Assembly (NCBI RefSeq): GCF_014243395.1
Contig: NZ_JACLCP010000002.1
Span: 124,001-188,000 of the forward strand
DNA length: 64,000 nt
Reading direction: 5' to 3'
DNA from: Winogradskyella flava
GTDB taxonomy: Bacteria; Bacteroidota; Bacteroidia; Flavobacteriales; Flavobacteriaceae
The first letter of the stretch is position 1. Each line of letters opens with the position of its first letter. This document shows, in pieces, positions 28,401-37,483 of the stretch. The notes below the pieces were generated by a model. That model made no database searches. It saw nothing but the letters and a program-made list of their open reading frames with translations, and was not told the origin of the DNA. Position numbers and translations under genes: made by a program.

Positions 28401-29798
28401 GATGATGTTACAGTTACCATAGGGAACCCTCCTGTGGCTGACGCAGGAGCTAATCAAACTATCTGTTCAGGAGAGTCAGTTGTTTTAACTGCACAAGGTG
28501 GTATATCTTATATATGGAATACTGGAGACACTACACAATCTATAAATGTAAATCCTAACTCAGAAACAACATATACCGTAGAAGTTTTTAATGAGAGCTG
28601 TTCGGACACAGATAGCGTTACAGTTTATGTAAATGATGCACCTAACGTTACAACAAGTGGTGACGTGTCCATAGTTGAAGGAAATACTACTGTATTAATA
28701 GCAAATAATGCTGATACTTATCTTTGGAGTAATGGAGAAACATCAAATTCTATTGAGGTTAGTCCAGCTGAGACAACGACCTATACTGTAATTGGCACTT
28801 CGAATGGTTGTTCAGCTCAAGCTCAGGTAACAGTTTTTGTAGAGGAAGTTTTAAATGTATCTGCTGGACAGGATCAAAATGTTTGTGAAAATGATAATAA
28901 TGAAATTGTACTGACAGCAACGAATGGAGATTCTTATTTATGGAGTACGGGTGAAACTACGCAAAGTATCACGGTAAATCCGTTATCGACTACAACTTAT
29001 TCTGTCACGGTAACTATGGGTATTCAAGAGGATACGGACGAAGTTACGGTCTATATAAATCCTAATCCTAATGTGGTTATTTTGAATGGAGAAAGCGTTA
29101 ATATTATGAATGGGGATTTTGTAACTTTATCGGCATCAGGCGCAAATAACTATGAATGGGATAATGGAGCTACTCAACCTAATATAGCAGTTAGCCCTTC
29201 AAATACAACCACTTATGAAGTTAAAGGCTATATTGGAGATTGTTATGACGAAAAGCAGGTCACTGTCAATGTTATTCCAGAAGTTGTAGCCGATGCTGGT
29301 GATGATGTAGAGATTTGCTTAGGTGATGTCGTAACCTTGACGGCAACTGGGGGAGATGAATATACTTGGAGTAATGGAGAAACTACACAATCTATAGAGG
29401 TTTCTCCAACAGAAACTACTCTATATACAGTTACAGTTTTTAATGCACTCGATTTTGATGAGGATACAGTCACTGTATTTGTAGATTCCGAATGCGAAGA
29501 GGATATAGATCCTGCTGAACCTGGGAATGGAGAAGAACCATTAGATTTCAATTTTACTGTATATCCTAACCCAACGTCAGATTTCGTAAATATAAGCTTG
29601 GCGGGATCTACTGCATTATCAAGAGTCTATTTATATGATATTACAGGTAAACTTATGCATTCGGAAATAATTTCCAATGATAACTTGAGTATTACCACAA
29701 CTAGAAGAATTGATGTCAGTGCCCTACACTCTGGTATGTATTACATTAAATTGGTAGATATTAGACAAGAAATATCAAAGAAACTTCTTATTCGATAA
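25476..29798 (+). CDS. T9SS-secreted pectate-lyase-like protein with 11 Ig-like repeats
   Basis: A 1440-residue surface or secreted protein. Order: signal peptide (1-31, cleavage after LYA); right-handed beta-helix of the pectate-lyase type (about 32-470) with NVIFDH (D168-H169), catalytic-type HRIPGK (R241, P243) and NNVAHNW; a BIG2 Ig-like domain (about 474-556); eleven SprB/CHU-type Ig-like repeats of about 70 residues (559-1336); an acidic linker; and a type A T9SS sorting domain (about 1358-1440) starting FTVYPNPTSDF. The usual SWxxDE lyase signature is degenerate here (DHLTGSHVEAAEV), so activity is uncertain. The lyase family cleaves uronate polymers; the locus makes UDP-GlcA and UDP-GalA. 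Alternative: an adhesin with a beta-helix head. Confidence 0.9.
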   Translation: MNFLKNLLICNKTYYTFFILLLHLSISNLYAQQLAFPSAMGAGAYSTGGRGGEVVHVTNLNDNGVGSLRWALTDPSNRGNSRTIVFDVSGIINLDSDIRLSNNGNQGAYAHGITIAGQTAPQGNITITGGKIFFIGIDDVVIRYIKFRSTTNVSGCLQSQGGDNVIFDHLTGSHVEAAEVTFSMVSNNAAEEGFTTGKTIQNCLIHDSGLGLILGDTSPPNDTHNEEHTIINNVFVNVGHRIPGKIGGAVRMDIINNVAHNWFARLIRLDDWSYTLNHVGNYYSKGGRGNEKTNLAYYGTRNGKIYESDIYMDPTANHPEWTDFSQPRTDLLPASSFVSTPFNYNNASTLNIKSSSDLKTEVVPFVGAYKYINDNGAAVEDRDVLDASAINKAITEFNGDTSQDITYSITLGEIPTANNTRPANFYQSNPHIPETYLVSRSIMGDATIHNEVQPSGYTLLEEYLNQVDSAIPSVEVSGVEVTPETAEITIPETITLASTISPGNATNQSGVWASSDESIAIVDANGIVTPVAEGVVIITFTTNDGGYSDTSEITVFPEAFEANAGPDQSICQGESAILSASGGINYLWDNGETTASIEVSPSDTTTYTVIVSDDSGNSDSDSVTISVNPIPTANAGEDQTICEGETITLTASGGDNYLWNTGETTASIDVSPTSDTDYIVEVVSNNCSSTDDVTVTVTQAPDLVVSANIAILEGSSTTLTVSGSDNYLWSTSETTTTIDVTPSETTTYTVSSTNINGCTTTESITVTVVPEVIAEAGDDVTICQGENTSLVATGGLNYVWNTGDTSAEILVSPNVTTTYTVTVEDAFGFSDTDAVTVTVEEAPNISAGDDVYVMIGNSITINAIGGADSYSWNTGETTASITISPNITTVYTVTGFSINGCQSSDEVIVNVVEELNANAGDDVSICTGQSITLNASGGVSYEWNTGYIGPTPTFSPTETTTYTVTVGDGFGNFDTDDVTVTIGNPPVADAGANQTICSGESVVLTAQGGISYIWNTGDTTQSINVNPNSETTYTVEVFNESCSDTDSVTVYVNDAPNVTTSGDVSIVEGNTTVLIANNADTYLWSNGETSNSIEVSPAETTTYTVIGTSNGCSAQAQVTVFVEEVLNVSAGQDQNVCENDNNEIVLTATNGDSYLWSTGETTQSITVNPLSTTTYSVTVTMGIQEDTDEVTVYINPNPNVVILNGESVNIMNGDFVTLSASGANNYEWDNGATQPNIAVSPSNTTTYEVKGYIGDCYDEKQVTVNVIPEVVADAGDDVEICLGDVVTLTATGGDEYTWSNGETTQSIEVSPTETTLYTVTVFNALDFDEDTVTVFVDSECEEDIDPAEPGNGEEPLDFNFTVYPNPTSDFVNISLAGSTALSRVYLYDITGKLMHSEIISNDNLSITTTRRIDVSALHSGMYYIKLVDIRQEISKKLLIR
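27150..29483 (+). repeat. Eleven tandem Ig-like domains with an ordered cysteine pattern
   Basis: Repeats of 69-73 residues, each with a consensus like AGDDxxICxGxxxTLTASGG, then YxWNTGETT, then TTTYTVTV. Early cysteines (ICxG position): C571, C642, C783, C926, C997, C1137, C1281. Late cysteines (NGC position): C687, C758, C901, C1042, C1112, C1256. A final C1340 follows repeat 11. Early cysteines are in repeats 1, 2, 4, 6, 7, 9, 11; late ones are in 2, 3, 5, 7, 8, 10. At DNA level the copies are diverged, so they are not a young tandem expansion. Confidence 0.85.
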
Positions 29799-29846
29799 TC
29801 CATTGGTCTTAAAAGGTATAAACATTAGTTGAATATATAACTAGTG

Positions 29847-30968
29847 TCAAGAATTTTCAGTTGCCATTACTAATTCGTTTTTGTCATCTTCTGTTTTGCA
29901 TAGGTACAATTGATATTGAATCCACATCGCCGCAAAAGACACATAATAAAAGGTGAAGAAATTATGATTAGCCATTAAGAAAAGAGATAATGCAATAATT
30001 TGCATTACTAAATTTGGCTTTTTGTTAAAATAGATTATACTCATTGTTAACAAGTAGCCAATGTATATGAGAAACAGGATAAAAGGCAGAATGCCAGCTT
30101 CACCAAGCACCATTAAATAGGAGTTATGTACCCCAAGACCATGACCTTCTTTCCCAGAAAAAGATCCGTAGCCATTGCCAATGATTGGTGAATCAAAAAT
30201 TTTATCGTAAAACCTAGCCCATGTATCTTCCCTTGAATCCTCGCTTAATTCCTCTGAGGACACTTCTTCATTATTTACTATACCCTTTAATTGTTCAAAT
30301 CTTGGATTGTTTAAACCTACAACTTCGTCAATAAAGAAAAGTGTACTAATTATCAGAAAGCCAAGACCAAATATCCTAATATTTTTTATGCTTATTTTTA
30401 AAGAAATAACATTCAACAATAACCAAATAACAATAAATGTTCTTGAAAATGTTAATAATCCAGCAAGTGTACAGATAAATTGTCCAGTTAACTTTGCTCC
30501 AGCATTTTTTAACCCGTAAGTTGTGGCATAACCAGTAATACATACAAAACCTGCTTCATTAGGTTTAATGTAAAAGCCACTATATCTTCCAAAATCACTA
30601 GTGAATAAAACAGCCTCAAGAGCTATTGTAAGTGCTCCTATTACTAAGAAAAAATTATATTCGGCCGTATTTATATGCTTAACTAATCCATAGCCACAAA
30701 TGAGATATATGAAATACTTAATGGTATCCATAAAAAATTGTGTGGTGAATCCAACATATTGAAGCCCACCTATCATAAAGAATAGAATAGAAATAATTAA
30801 AAGGAACCAATTTGGACTTGTTTTTTTTTCAAAAAAATAAAACAAAGTCAAGGCTAGTATAGTACTGTAGCTAAGCAAGCTGCCAACTCCACCACCATAA
30901 GCTACTAAGGACACCGAAGGAATGTTTAATACTATTAAGCTTAAAGTGATATACTTAAGAATTTTCAT
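29847..30968 (-). CDS. O-antigen ligase/Wzy-like polymerase
   Basis: A 373-residue membrane protein with about 10 hydrophobic helices and a large hydrophilic loop near residues 218-275. That loop contains NEEVSSEELSEDSREDTWARFYDKI and the SPIIGNGYGSF / HNSYLMVLGEAG signature of the Wzy_C (O-antigen ligase/polymerase) family. In a locus with Wzx, Wza and Wzc, its most likely role is periplasmic polymerisation of repeat units, though a ligase role cannot be excluded. It is the last gene of a minus-strand run starting at 34.5 kb and is convergent with the lyase gene. Confidence 0.85.
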   Translation of the reverse strand: MKILKYITLSLIVLNIPSVSLVAYGGGVGSLLSYSTILALTLFYFFEKKTSPNWFLLIISILFFMIGGLQYVGFTTQFFMDTIKYFIYLICGYGLVKHINTAEYNFFLVIGALTIALEAVLFTSDFGRYSGFYIKPNEAGFVCITGYATTYGLKNAGAKLTGQFICTLAGLLTFSRTFIVIWLLLNVISLKISIKNIRIFGLGFLIISTLFFIDEVVGLNNPRFEQLKGIVNNEEVSSEELSEDSREDTWARFYDKIFDSPIIGNGYGSFSGKEGHGLGVHNSYLMVLGEAGILPFILFLIYIGYLLTMSIIYFNKKPNLVMQIIALSLFLMANHNFFTFYYVSFAAMWIQYQLYLCKTEDDKNELVMATENS

Positions 30969-31015
30969 TTAAATATTGTGCTATAATTTCTGTAGCTTAG
31001 TTAAAATTATTAAAA

Positions 31016-32449
31016 TTAAAATTGAAAATAAATAAATTCTTGTTGTTCTCCGGTAAATAAAAACATTAAAATAATTAAAAACATATAAAAACCCCATCGA
31101 ATGGGCTTTTTCATGAAATCAATTTTTTGAATGGCATATTCCCCAGATCTACCAAGCCATTCTATACTCGTAAAAAAAGTGACTAATCCTAAAATAGTGA
31201 ATGGTAGAATTTCAGGTGTGGTAAATAGTGCCTTGGTAAATATATCCCTTATATAAATAATAGCATTCGTAACATTATCAGCTCTAAAAAATATCCAGGC
31301 AATGAGTGTTATAAAGAAGGTCATTGTCATTTGTAATAATTCTCTCCATGTTGGTAAATATTTACCTTCTGCTACTAAATTGGTGTTTACTCTATTTCTA
31401 TTTAATAAGAGTAGTGGTAAGAAGTATAGGGCGTTTAATGCACCCCAGACTATAAATGTCCAATTAGCACCATGCCAAAACCCGCTAACAATGAATATAA
31501 TAAATGTATTGCGTACTTTCATTTTAATTCCACCGCGACTGCCGCCCAAAGGAATATATAAGTAATCTCTAAACCAAGTAGATAACGAGATGTGCCAACG
31601 TCTCCAAAACTCGGCAATATCTCTTGAGAAATAAGGAAAAGCAAAATTTCGCTTAAGGTTAAAACCAAATAATCGAGAAATACCTATGGCAATATCTGAA
31701 TACCCTGAAAAATCACCATAAATCTGAAAAGCAAAGAAAAAAGCTCCTAGTAGCAGCGTACTTCCTGAATAATCCTCTTGATTGTTAAAAATCATATTTG
31801 CATATGTAGCACAATTATCTGCAATGACAACTTTTTTGAATAACCCCCAAAGTACTTGTCGTAATCCATCTACGGCGTTCTTGTAAACAAATTCTCTTTT
31901 TTTGTAAAATTGAGGTAGCAGGTTAGTAGCTCTTTCAATTGGTCCAGCAACTAATTGAGGAAAAAAGCTAACAAAAGCCATAAACGCCAAGAAATTCTTA
32001 GTAGGCTCTAATTTTTTATTATAAACATCTATAGTATAACTTAAAGTCTGAAATGTGTAGAAACTAATTCCAACAGGTAGAATTATATTTAGTGTGTTAA
32101 GACTTAATTTTGCTCCAAAAAATGTGAAAGACTCAATAAGACTATCCACAAAAAAATTATAATATTTAAAAAAGCCAAGGAATCCAAGGTTTATACAAAT
32201 ACTTATCCAAAGTAGCAGTTTCCGACTTGAAGACTTATCCTTGGATCGAAGTTTTAAACCAATGGTATAATCAATTAATGAACTAAATAAAATTAAAAAC
32301 AAAAAGCGCCAATCCCACCAACCGTAGAAGACATAGCTTGATAAAGCAATCAGCAGATTTTGTTGCTGAATGCGCTTATTGCCTATGAGCCAATACAATA
32401 CAAATACTATTGGTAAAAAAATGAAAAACTCAAAAGAATTAAAGAGCAT
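31016..32449 (-). CDS. MBOAT-family O-acyltransferase (AlgI-like)
   Basis: A 477-residue polytopic protein with the AlgI/PatA pattern. The N terminus MLFNSFEFFIFLPIVFVLYW is almost diagnostic. FWRRWHISLSTWFRDYLYIP and FIVSGFWHGANWTFIVWG carry the conserved histidines, the second being the MBOAT catalytic His. It would move acyl (usually acetyl) groups across the inner membrane for attachment to the exported polysaccharide. The next gene downstream in transcription order is the Wzy-like polymerase, and the upstream neighbour (18 bp) is the SGNH-like protein, its expected partner. Confidence 0.92.
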   Translation of the reverse strand: MLFNSFEFFIFLPIVFVLYWLIGNKRIQQQNLLIALSSYVFYGWWDWRFLFLILFSSLIDYTIGLKLRSKDKSSSRKLLLWISICINLGFLGFFKYYNFFVDSLIESFTFFGAKLSLNTLNIILPVGISFYTFQTLSYTIDVYNKKLEPTKNFLAFMAFVSFFPQLVAGPIERATNLLPQFYKKREFVYKNAVDGLRQVLWGLFKKVVIADNCATYANMIFNNQEDYSGSTLLLGAFFFAFQIYGDFSGYSDIAIGISRLFGFNLKRNFAFPYFSRDIAEFWRRWHISLSTWFRDYLYIPLGGSRGGIKMKVRNTFIIFIVSGFWHGANWTFIVWGALNALYFLPLLLLNRNRVNTNLVAEGKYLPTWRELLQMTMTFFITLIAWIFFRADNVTNAIIYIRDIFTKALFTTPEILPFTILGLVTFFTSIEWLGRSGEYAIQKIDFMKKPIRWGFYMFLIILMFLFTGEQQEFIYFQF

Positions 32450-32467
32450 ATTAGTCTATTGATTGAG

Positions 32468-33433
32468 TTAATGAGTTGAAATGATATCAACGAGTTGTTG
32501 ACTCATTATACTTGCACCTGTATAATTAGTATGATGATAATCTGAAAAATCAGTATCTGAATATGTAAATTTATTTTTTTTGTAATTATTTAAATCGAAA
32601 TAGCCAACATCATTAAAATCTTGAAAATAGTTTTTATAAAAATTCTCTTCATCTTTATTATCATTTATTTTAATTCGAGTAGGAGGGTACGGGGTTCTTA
32701 GGGTAAATAATTTTATACCTTTTGATTTTGTAAGCTCATATATTTTGTTGAAGTAGGTATCGAACCGTTCTCTATTAAATGATTTGTTATTGTAATTGGA
32801 TATAGGACCAAAGGCCTTAATTTGTTCTTTTGTAACAACAACAGTATCCCGATAAAACCCTTTATACCAATTTTTTTTAGGTGGTTTTTTATTATTTTCA
32901 GAAAAGAGAGAAGTGATTTCTTTCTTAATGTATTGATTGAATTTCATTAAAGGAATAAAGTAATTACCGATTCCTTTTGTACCATAACCCTCTGCTATTA
33001 AATTATATTTATTTTTTTTTGAATTAAAAAAAGACGCGTTAGAAAAAATCTGATAATAATCATGCGAGTCATCAGACAAATCCAAGTAGGTTTCGAGTAC
33101 AACGTACTTCGGGTTTTGATAGTCCAAAATTTCTACAAGTGTATAATAAGATTCCGCTATATCTTGAGCGGATGTGCCCATGTTAAAAGACTCTAAATTT
33201 AATCCCTTATCAATAATGTTTGGATTAAACCCTGTATAAGACCTACTAGAACCTAGGACGATTAAATCATAAGCGTTTTTATTAGAATGAATGCTATTCC
33301 ATTTTAAATAATTCTTATGAGTTTTATTTTTTATGGCTTTGTAAGCTGGATATTCGTATATGAAGGCAATTAACAAGTTAATTAAAACAAAGGTAATCAA
33401 TCCATAAGCTATATGTTTTAGAAACATTTTCAT
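32468..33433 (-). CDS. SGNH-like periplasmic partner of the MBOAT acyltransferase
   Basis: A 321-residue protein with one N-terminal membrane anchor (about 8-27) and a periplasmic domain. Block I is IVLGSSRSYTGFNP (nucleophile-type serine in GSSRS), an asparagine/glycine segment is FNMGTSAQD, and the C-terminal block DYHHTNYTGAS provides a DxxH pair. This combination fits the SGNH/AlgX-AlgJ-DltD-type group, though overall similarity is too low for a firm family name. In homologous systems such proteins place O-acetyl groups received from the MBOAT onto the polysaccharide. It overlaps the upstream glycosyltransferase by 4 bp. Confidence 0.7.
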   Translation of the reverse strand: MKMFLKHIAYGLITFVLINLLIAFIYEYPAYKAIKNKTHKNYLKWNSIHSNKNAYDLIVLGSSRSYTGFNPNIIDKGLNLESFNMGTSAQDIAESYYTLVEILDYQNPKYVVLETYLDLSDDSHDYYQIFSNASFFNSKKNKYNLIAEGYGTKGIGNYFIPLMKFNQYIKKEITSLFSENNKKPPKKNWYKGFYRDTVVVTKEQIKAFGPISNYNNKSFNRERFDTYFNKIYELTKSKGIKLFTLRTPYPPTRIKINDNKDEENFYKNYFQDFNDVGYFDLNNYKKNKFTYSDTDFSDYHHTNYTGASIMSQQLVDIISTH

Positions 33434-34536
33434 TTAGCTAAATGATCTAAAATCAAAGATTTCCAACTGGAAGTTACATGAGTGTCCAGAAATTTTTCAG
33501 TGGTTTCTTTAGATTTGATTGAAAATGACATTTGCAAATCTTCATTGCTTACCAAATGACCTAATTTTTCAACAAACATAGTTTGGTCATCTACAGGCAC
33601 TAGAAAGCCATTTTCACCATCATCAATGAGCTCTGATGGTCCATAATTACAGTCAGTAGATATTGATGGTAATCCAAAGTGCATGGCTTCTAGCAAAACA
33701 TTTGGGAATCCCTCAGCCTTGGATGAAAAAGCAAAAATTGATGCTTTGTTATAATAGTATTCTACGTTTCTAATTTTAGATAAAAACTGAACCTTGTTTG
33801 ACAGATTCAAATCTTGAACCATTGCCTTTAATTTTGATTCAGTTGGTCCCTCTCCGATTAATAATAATTGCCAATTACTCAAATTAAGCTCATGAAAAGC
33901 AGATATTATCTTTTCTTGCCTTTTGTCATTATTAAAAGTACCAACGGATAATATGATTTTCTCCCTATTAGTGCTATATGCTTTTCTTAATTGTGAAAGT
34001 TCTGAGGATATAGGATTAGGTAAAACTACCATATCCTTTGTTTTAATCATGCGCTCATATACTTGCTTCACTTTTTCAGTCTGTACAATTAAACAATCAG
34101 CTCTAGGATAAATAAATTTCCGAAGGATCACCCAAAATTTCGGTATATCATTTTTTAAAGGATCATTACGTTCACTTATTAAACAGGGAATTCTATTGAG
34201 TTTTGCAGCTATTACGGCTTTAATATTGGCCTGAGTAATAAAACCAATAAGTAAATCAATCTTCTCACGTTTTGTAATTTTACTTACTTGCTTGAGAATT
34301 ACATAATTTAACTTTAATGAACCAATAAAAGAACTTGGTTTCGGCAATTTTTTAAAACAAGAAATAACTTTAACAGAATCATTTAAAGTATAAAAAGGAT
34401 CTGACTCAATAAAAGTAATAATTACTACATCAAAATCTTTTGATAAACTATTACTTAAATTGGTTATTACGCGTTCTGCGCCTCCTGGTGTCAAACCACC
34501 AATAACAAATGCTATTTTCTTTTTTCTTGGTTCCAA
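33430..34536 (-). CDS. GT4-family glycosyltransferase with forced TTG start
   Basis: A 368-residue GT-B enzyme. IAFVIGGLTPGGAERVITNL begins at residue 8, LSVGTFNNDKRQEKIISAF starts the donor domain, and KAEGFPNVLLEAMHFGLPSI holds the EX7E glutamates. No ATG is possible: the frame has a stop codon three codons upstream of the TTG at 34534-34536, and the next ATG would remove the core fold. It leads a small operon with the SGNH-like, MBOAT and Wzy genes. It adds a sugar of the repeat unit; the donor is not predictable. Confidence 0.9.
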   Translation of the reverse strand: MEPRKKKIAFVIGGLTPGGAERVITNLSNSLSKDFDVVIITFIESDPFYTLNDSVKVISCFKKLPKPSSFIGSLKLNYVILKQVSKITKREKIDLLIGFITQANIKAVIAAKLNRIPCLISERNDPLKNDIPKFWVILRKFIYPRADCLIVQTEKVKQVYERMIKTKDMVVLPNPISSELSQLRKAYSTNREKIILSVGTFNNDKRQEKIISAFHELNLSNWQLLLIGEGPTESKLKAMVQDLNLSNKVQFLSKIRNVEYYYNKASIFAFSSKAEGFPNVLLEAMHFGLPSISTDCNYGPSELIDDGENGFLVPVDDQTMFVEKLGHLVSNEDLQMSFSIKSKETTEKFLDTHVTSSWKSLILDHLAK

Positions 34537-34838
34537 TGTTTTAGGTTAGATTTTGTAAATTTAAATTTCAAATATTAACAAAAGATTTGAATTTAAGTAG
34601 TTTTTGTGCTATAAGGGTGATAACTTCGATGACTGCAAATAAAATACTATAATTAAGCGCTTTACATCTTATTGAGCATTATGCAATAGTAAATAATCAT
34701 CAACAAAAAGTGTAGTATTAAAAAATCAGAATAATTTGATTATCATATTTTAATACTACGCTTTAAAAAAGTCAAGATCAAATACAAATTTTGTTATTTG
34801 AAAATTTTGATTTTAAAAAAATCCTAAAAGACTATTCT
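34537..34838. other. Intergenic region between ugd and the GT4 gene
   Basis: A 302-bp gap. It holds the ugd terminator and, presumably, the promoter of the downstream minus-strand GT4-SGNH-MBOAT-Wzy operon. I see no ORF here. Confidence 0.5.
34707..34764 (-). terminator. Terminator of the ugd transcription unit
   Basis: Inverted repeat with a perfect 12-bp core GTAGTATTAAAA (34712-34723) / TTTTAATACTAC (34748-34759), extended by AAAG/CTTT; on the minus strand it is followed by a T-run. The loop is about 24 nt, long for a simple terminator. Confidence 0.65.
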
Positions 34839-36218
34839 TTATTTTCCGATAGAAGAATACTCAAAGCCGATGTTGTTCATTTCAGCTTTATCCAAAATAT
34901 TTCTACCATCAAATATGAATGCAGGCTTTTTCATATTGTCATATATCTTTTTCCAATCATAAGCTTTAAATTCATCCCATTCTGTCATGATAGCTATGGC
35001 ATGAGCACCCTTAGTCGCTTCGTAAGGGTCATCAAAAGTAGATACTAGGTCCTTATTTTCTTCATCAGAGCGCGTTTCAAGATAATTTAAGTCTCCATAC
35101 ACTTTTTTCGCTGGGACCTTAGGATCATAAACAGCAATATTTGCTTGCTCGCTTAATAAATGATCAGCAACATAAATAGCGGCAGATTCGCGAGTATCAT
35201 TGGTATCCTTTTTAAAAGCCCAACCAAGCATGGCAATCTTTTTCCCAGAGACCGTATTATATAGTGTACTTATTAAGTTATCAGAAAAACGTCTTTTCTG
35301 ATGATCATTTAAAATGATCACTTGTTCCCAATAATCGGCTACAGCATTTAAGCCATAGCTTCTGGCAATATAAACAAGATTAAGAATATCTTTTTGGAAG
35401 CAAGATCCACCAAATCCTATTGAAGCATTTAAAAACTTAGGTCCAATTCTGGAATCCATCCCTATAGCTCTTGCTACCTCGTTAACATTCGCTTCCGTAT
35501 GCTCACATAATTCCGAAATAGCATTGATAGATGAAATTCTTTGAGCTAGAAATGCGTTTGCGGTTAATTTAGATAATTCTGACGACCAAACATTTGTTCT
35601 TAGGATTCTTTCTTGTGAAACCCAACTACCATAAATATTAGCAAGACTTTCAATAGCATCTTCCGATTCACCACCTATTAAAACCCTATCTGGATTTAAT
35701 AAATCTTGAACAGCAGTACCTTCCGCTAAAAATTCTGGATTAGATAAAATATGGAAATTCACATCACTCCCTGTATTGTGTAAAATGCTCTTGATAGCTT
35801 GAGCAGTTCTAACGGGAAGTGTAGATTTTTCTACAACAATTTTATCTGTTTTTGCAACTTCAGCAATATTTCTAGCACAAAGCTCAACATATTTTAAATC
35901 TGCCGCCATGCCTTTTCCTTTACCATAGGTTTTGGTTGGAGTATTTACAGATATAAATATCATTTCAGATTCATTAATGGCTTTGTCAATCTCAGTAGAG
36001 AAAAATAGATTTTTGCCTCTTGTTTCGGCCACGATTTCGGCAAGCCCAGGCTCATAGATTGGTAATTTCGATACATCTTCATCATTCCAAGCAGCAATAC
36101 GCTCTTCATTAATATCAACAATCGTTACCTTTATATTAGGATTTTTCTTTGCAATTACTGCCATAGTAGGGCCACCTACATATCCAGCACCAATACAGCA
36201 TATATTATTTACTTTCAT
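34839..36218 (-). CDS. ugd: UDP-glucose 6-dehydrogenase
   Basis: A 459-residue NAD-dependent enzyme converting UDP-glucose to UDP-glucuronate. The Rossmann motif GAGYVGGPT is at 10-18, [11 protein letters not shown] near 93-103, and the catalytic cysteine is C273 in [18 protein letters not shown]. The sequence looks like the animal/plant-type UGDH subgroup ([10 protein letters not shown] with YVGGPT), longer than the roughly 390-residue E. coli type. It supplies the uronic acid donor for the polysaccharide and the substrate for the epimerase gene 158 bp upstream. Confidence 0.95.
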   Translation of the reverse strand: MKVNNICCIGAGYVGGPTMAVIAKKNPNIKVTIVDINEERIAAWNDEDVSKLPIYEPGLAEIVAETRGKNLFFSTEIDKAINESEMIFISVNTPTKTYGKGKGMAADLKYVELCARNIAEVAKTDKIVVEKSTLPVRTAQAIKSILHNTGSDVNFHILSNPEFLAEGTAVQDLLNPDRVLIGGESEDAIESLANIYGSWVSQERILRTNVWSSELSKLTANAFLAQRISSINAISELCEHTEANVNEVARAIGMDSRIGPKFLNASIGFGGSCFQKDILNLVYIARSYGLNAVADYWEQVIILNDHQKRRFSDNLISTLYNTVSGKKIAMLGWAFKKDTNDTRESAAIYVADHLLSEQANIAVYDPKVPAKKVYGDLNYLETRSDEENKDLVSTFDDPYEATKGAHAIAIMTEWDEFKAYDWKKIYDNMKKPAFIFDGRNILDKAEMNNIGFEYSSIGK

Positions 36219-36376
36219 AGTTTTAAGTTTATTTGAATTGGGTCAATTTTCTATTTTGGATGACAAATTTGTAAGAAGATTTTTAATTCTTCTAAATTAA
36301 TATATTAACGGCGTGTTTTTACGATTAACGCCTATTGATTTCGAAAACGAGCACATACTATCGCTATAATTGGAGC

Positions 36377-37399
36377 TTAATTATAGTAATCCTTATACCA
36401 ATTCACAAAGGATTTTACACCATATTGTATAGAAGTGTTTGGACGATAATCATAATCTTTAATCAATTCATCTACATCTGCCCAGGTGCGTTCTACATCT
36501 CCTGGTTGAATTGGCAACATGTTTTTTTCAGCTTCTTTATCTAAATTGGTTTCAATCTCTTTAATAAAATCTAATAATTTTACGGAGTTATTGTTGCCAA
36601 TATTATAGACTTTATATAATTCCTTTTGATCAACTCGTTTTGAAATAGGCTTTTCAATAATCCTTACAACGCCTTCCACAATATCATCTATGTAGGTGAA
36701 ATCACGTTCCATTTTTCCGTGGTTAAATACTTTAATAGGTCTATCGTTAACTATGGCATCCGTAAAAAGGAACATGGCCATATCTGGTCTTCCCCAAGGT
36801 CCATACACAGTAAAGAAGCGTAATCCAGTGGTTGGGATTTGAAATAAATGACTATAAGTATGGGCCATTAACTCATTACTCTTTTTGGTTGCCGCGTATA
36901 AACTTATAGGATGATCTACATTATCGTCTGTAGAAAATGGAATCTTTTTGTTTAGCCCATAAACGCTAGAACTACTTGCATATACTAAATGCTTAATGCG
37001 ATTGTGCCTACAGCATTCAAGAATATTTAAAAATCCCACTAAATTAGAATCTACATAAGTTTCAGGATTTTCTAGACTATATCTAACACCTGCCTGAGCT
37101 GCAAGGTTACAAACAACATCGAATTTTTCAGTTTTAAACAAATTTGGCAATGCATCTCTATCTTCCAAATTCATTCTAAAAAAAGAGAACTTATCATTTG
37201 TGCTCGAAGCACATTTTACATTAAATACCGTGGCGTCATTTCTATTAATGCCCAATTCTTTTAATCGCGAATACTTCAAATTAACATCATAGTAATCATT
37301 GATATTATCTAAGCCGATAACATCATGCCCTTTTTCTAAAAGTACTTTGGCTGTAAAAAAACCAATGAAGCCAGCCGAACCAGTTACTAAAATTTTCAT
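36377..37399 (-). CDS. UDP-glucuronate 4-epimerase-like SDR
   Basis: A 340-residue extended SDR with TGSAGFIG (6-13), NDYYDVNLKYSRL typical of UDP-glucuronate 4-epimerases, and the catalytic pair Y168-xxx-K172 (SLYAATKKSNE). LTGLRFFTVYGPWGRPDMA-type sequence (TGLRFFTVYGPWGRPDM here) is also a hallmark of that subgroup. It would interconvert UDP-GlcA and UDP-GalA. Together with ugd it gives the locus a galacturonate donor, which is relevant to the pectate-lyase-like neighbour. It marks the right edge of the polysaccharide locus. Confidence 0.92.
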   Translation of the reverse strand: MKILVTGSAGFIGFFTAKVLLEKGHDVIGLDNINDYYDVNLKYSRLKELGINRNDATVFNVKCASSTNDKFSFFRMNLEDRDALPNLFKTEKFDVVCNLAAQAGVRYSLENPETYVDSNLVGFLNILECCRHNRIKHLVYASSSSVYGLNKKIPFSTDDNVDHPISLYAATKKSNELMAHTYSHLFQIPTTGLRFFTVYGPWGRPDMAMFLFTDAIVNDRPIKVFNHGKMERDFTYIDDIVEGVVRIIEKPISKRVDQKELYKVYNIGNNNSVKLLDFIKEIETNLDKEAEKNMLPIQPGDVERTWADVDELIKDYDYRPNTSIQYGVKSFVNWYKDYYN

Positions 37400-37483
37400 C
37401 TTCTAATGAATATTTTTAAAATTTGTCCTCAAAGATGAAGATTTAATTTGAAGCCTCTAAATTTTAATCTACAAAATAACGGA

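Noticed and set aside
27150..29483. CRISPR or young DNA tandem repeat
   Set aside because: Repetition is at protein level only; unit lengths vary by a few residues and the DNA copies are strongly diverged, with no spacer pattern.
29243..29551. 102-codon minus-strand frame in the repeat region
   Set aside because: Ser/Val/Thr-rich shadow of the Thr-rich repeats on the plus strand.
34791..35048. 85-codon plus-strand frame at the end of ugd
   Set aside because: Mostly antisense to ugd, hydrophobic by virtue of AT-rich complement, and without a promoter.
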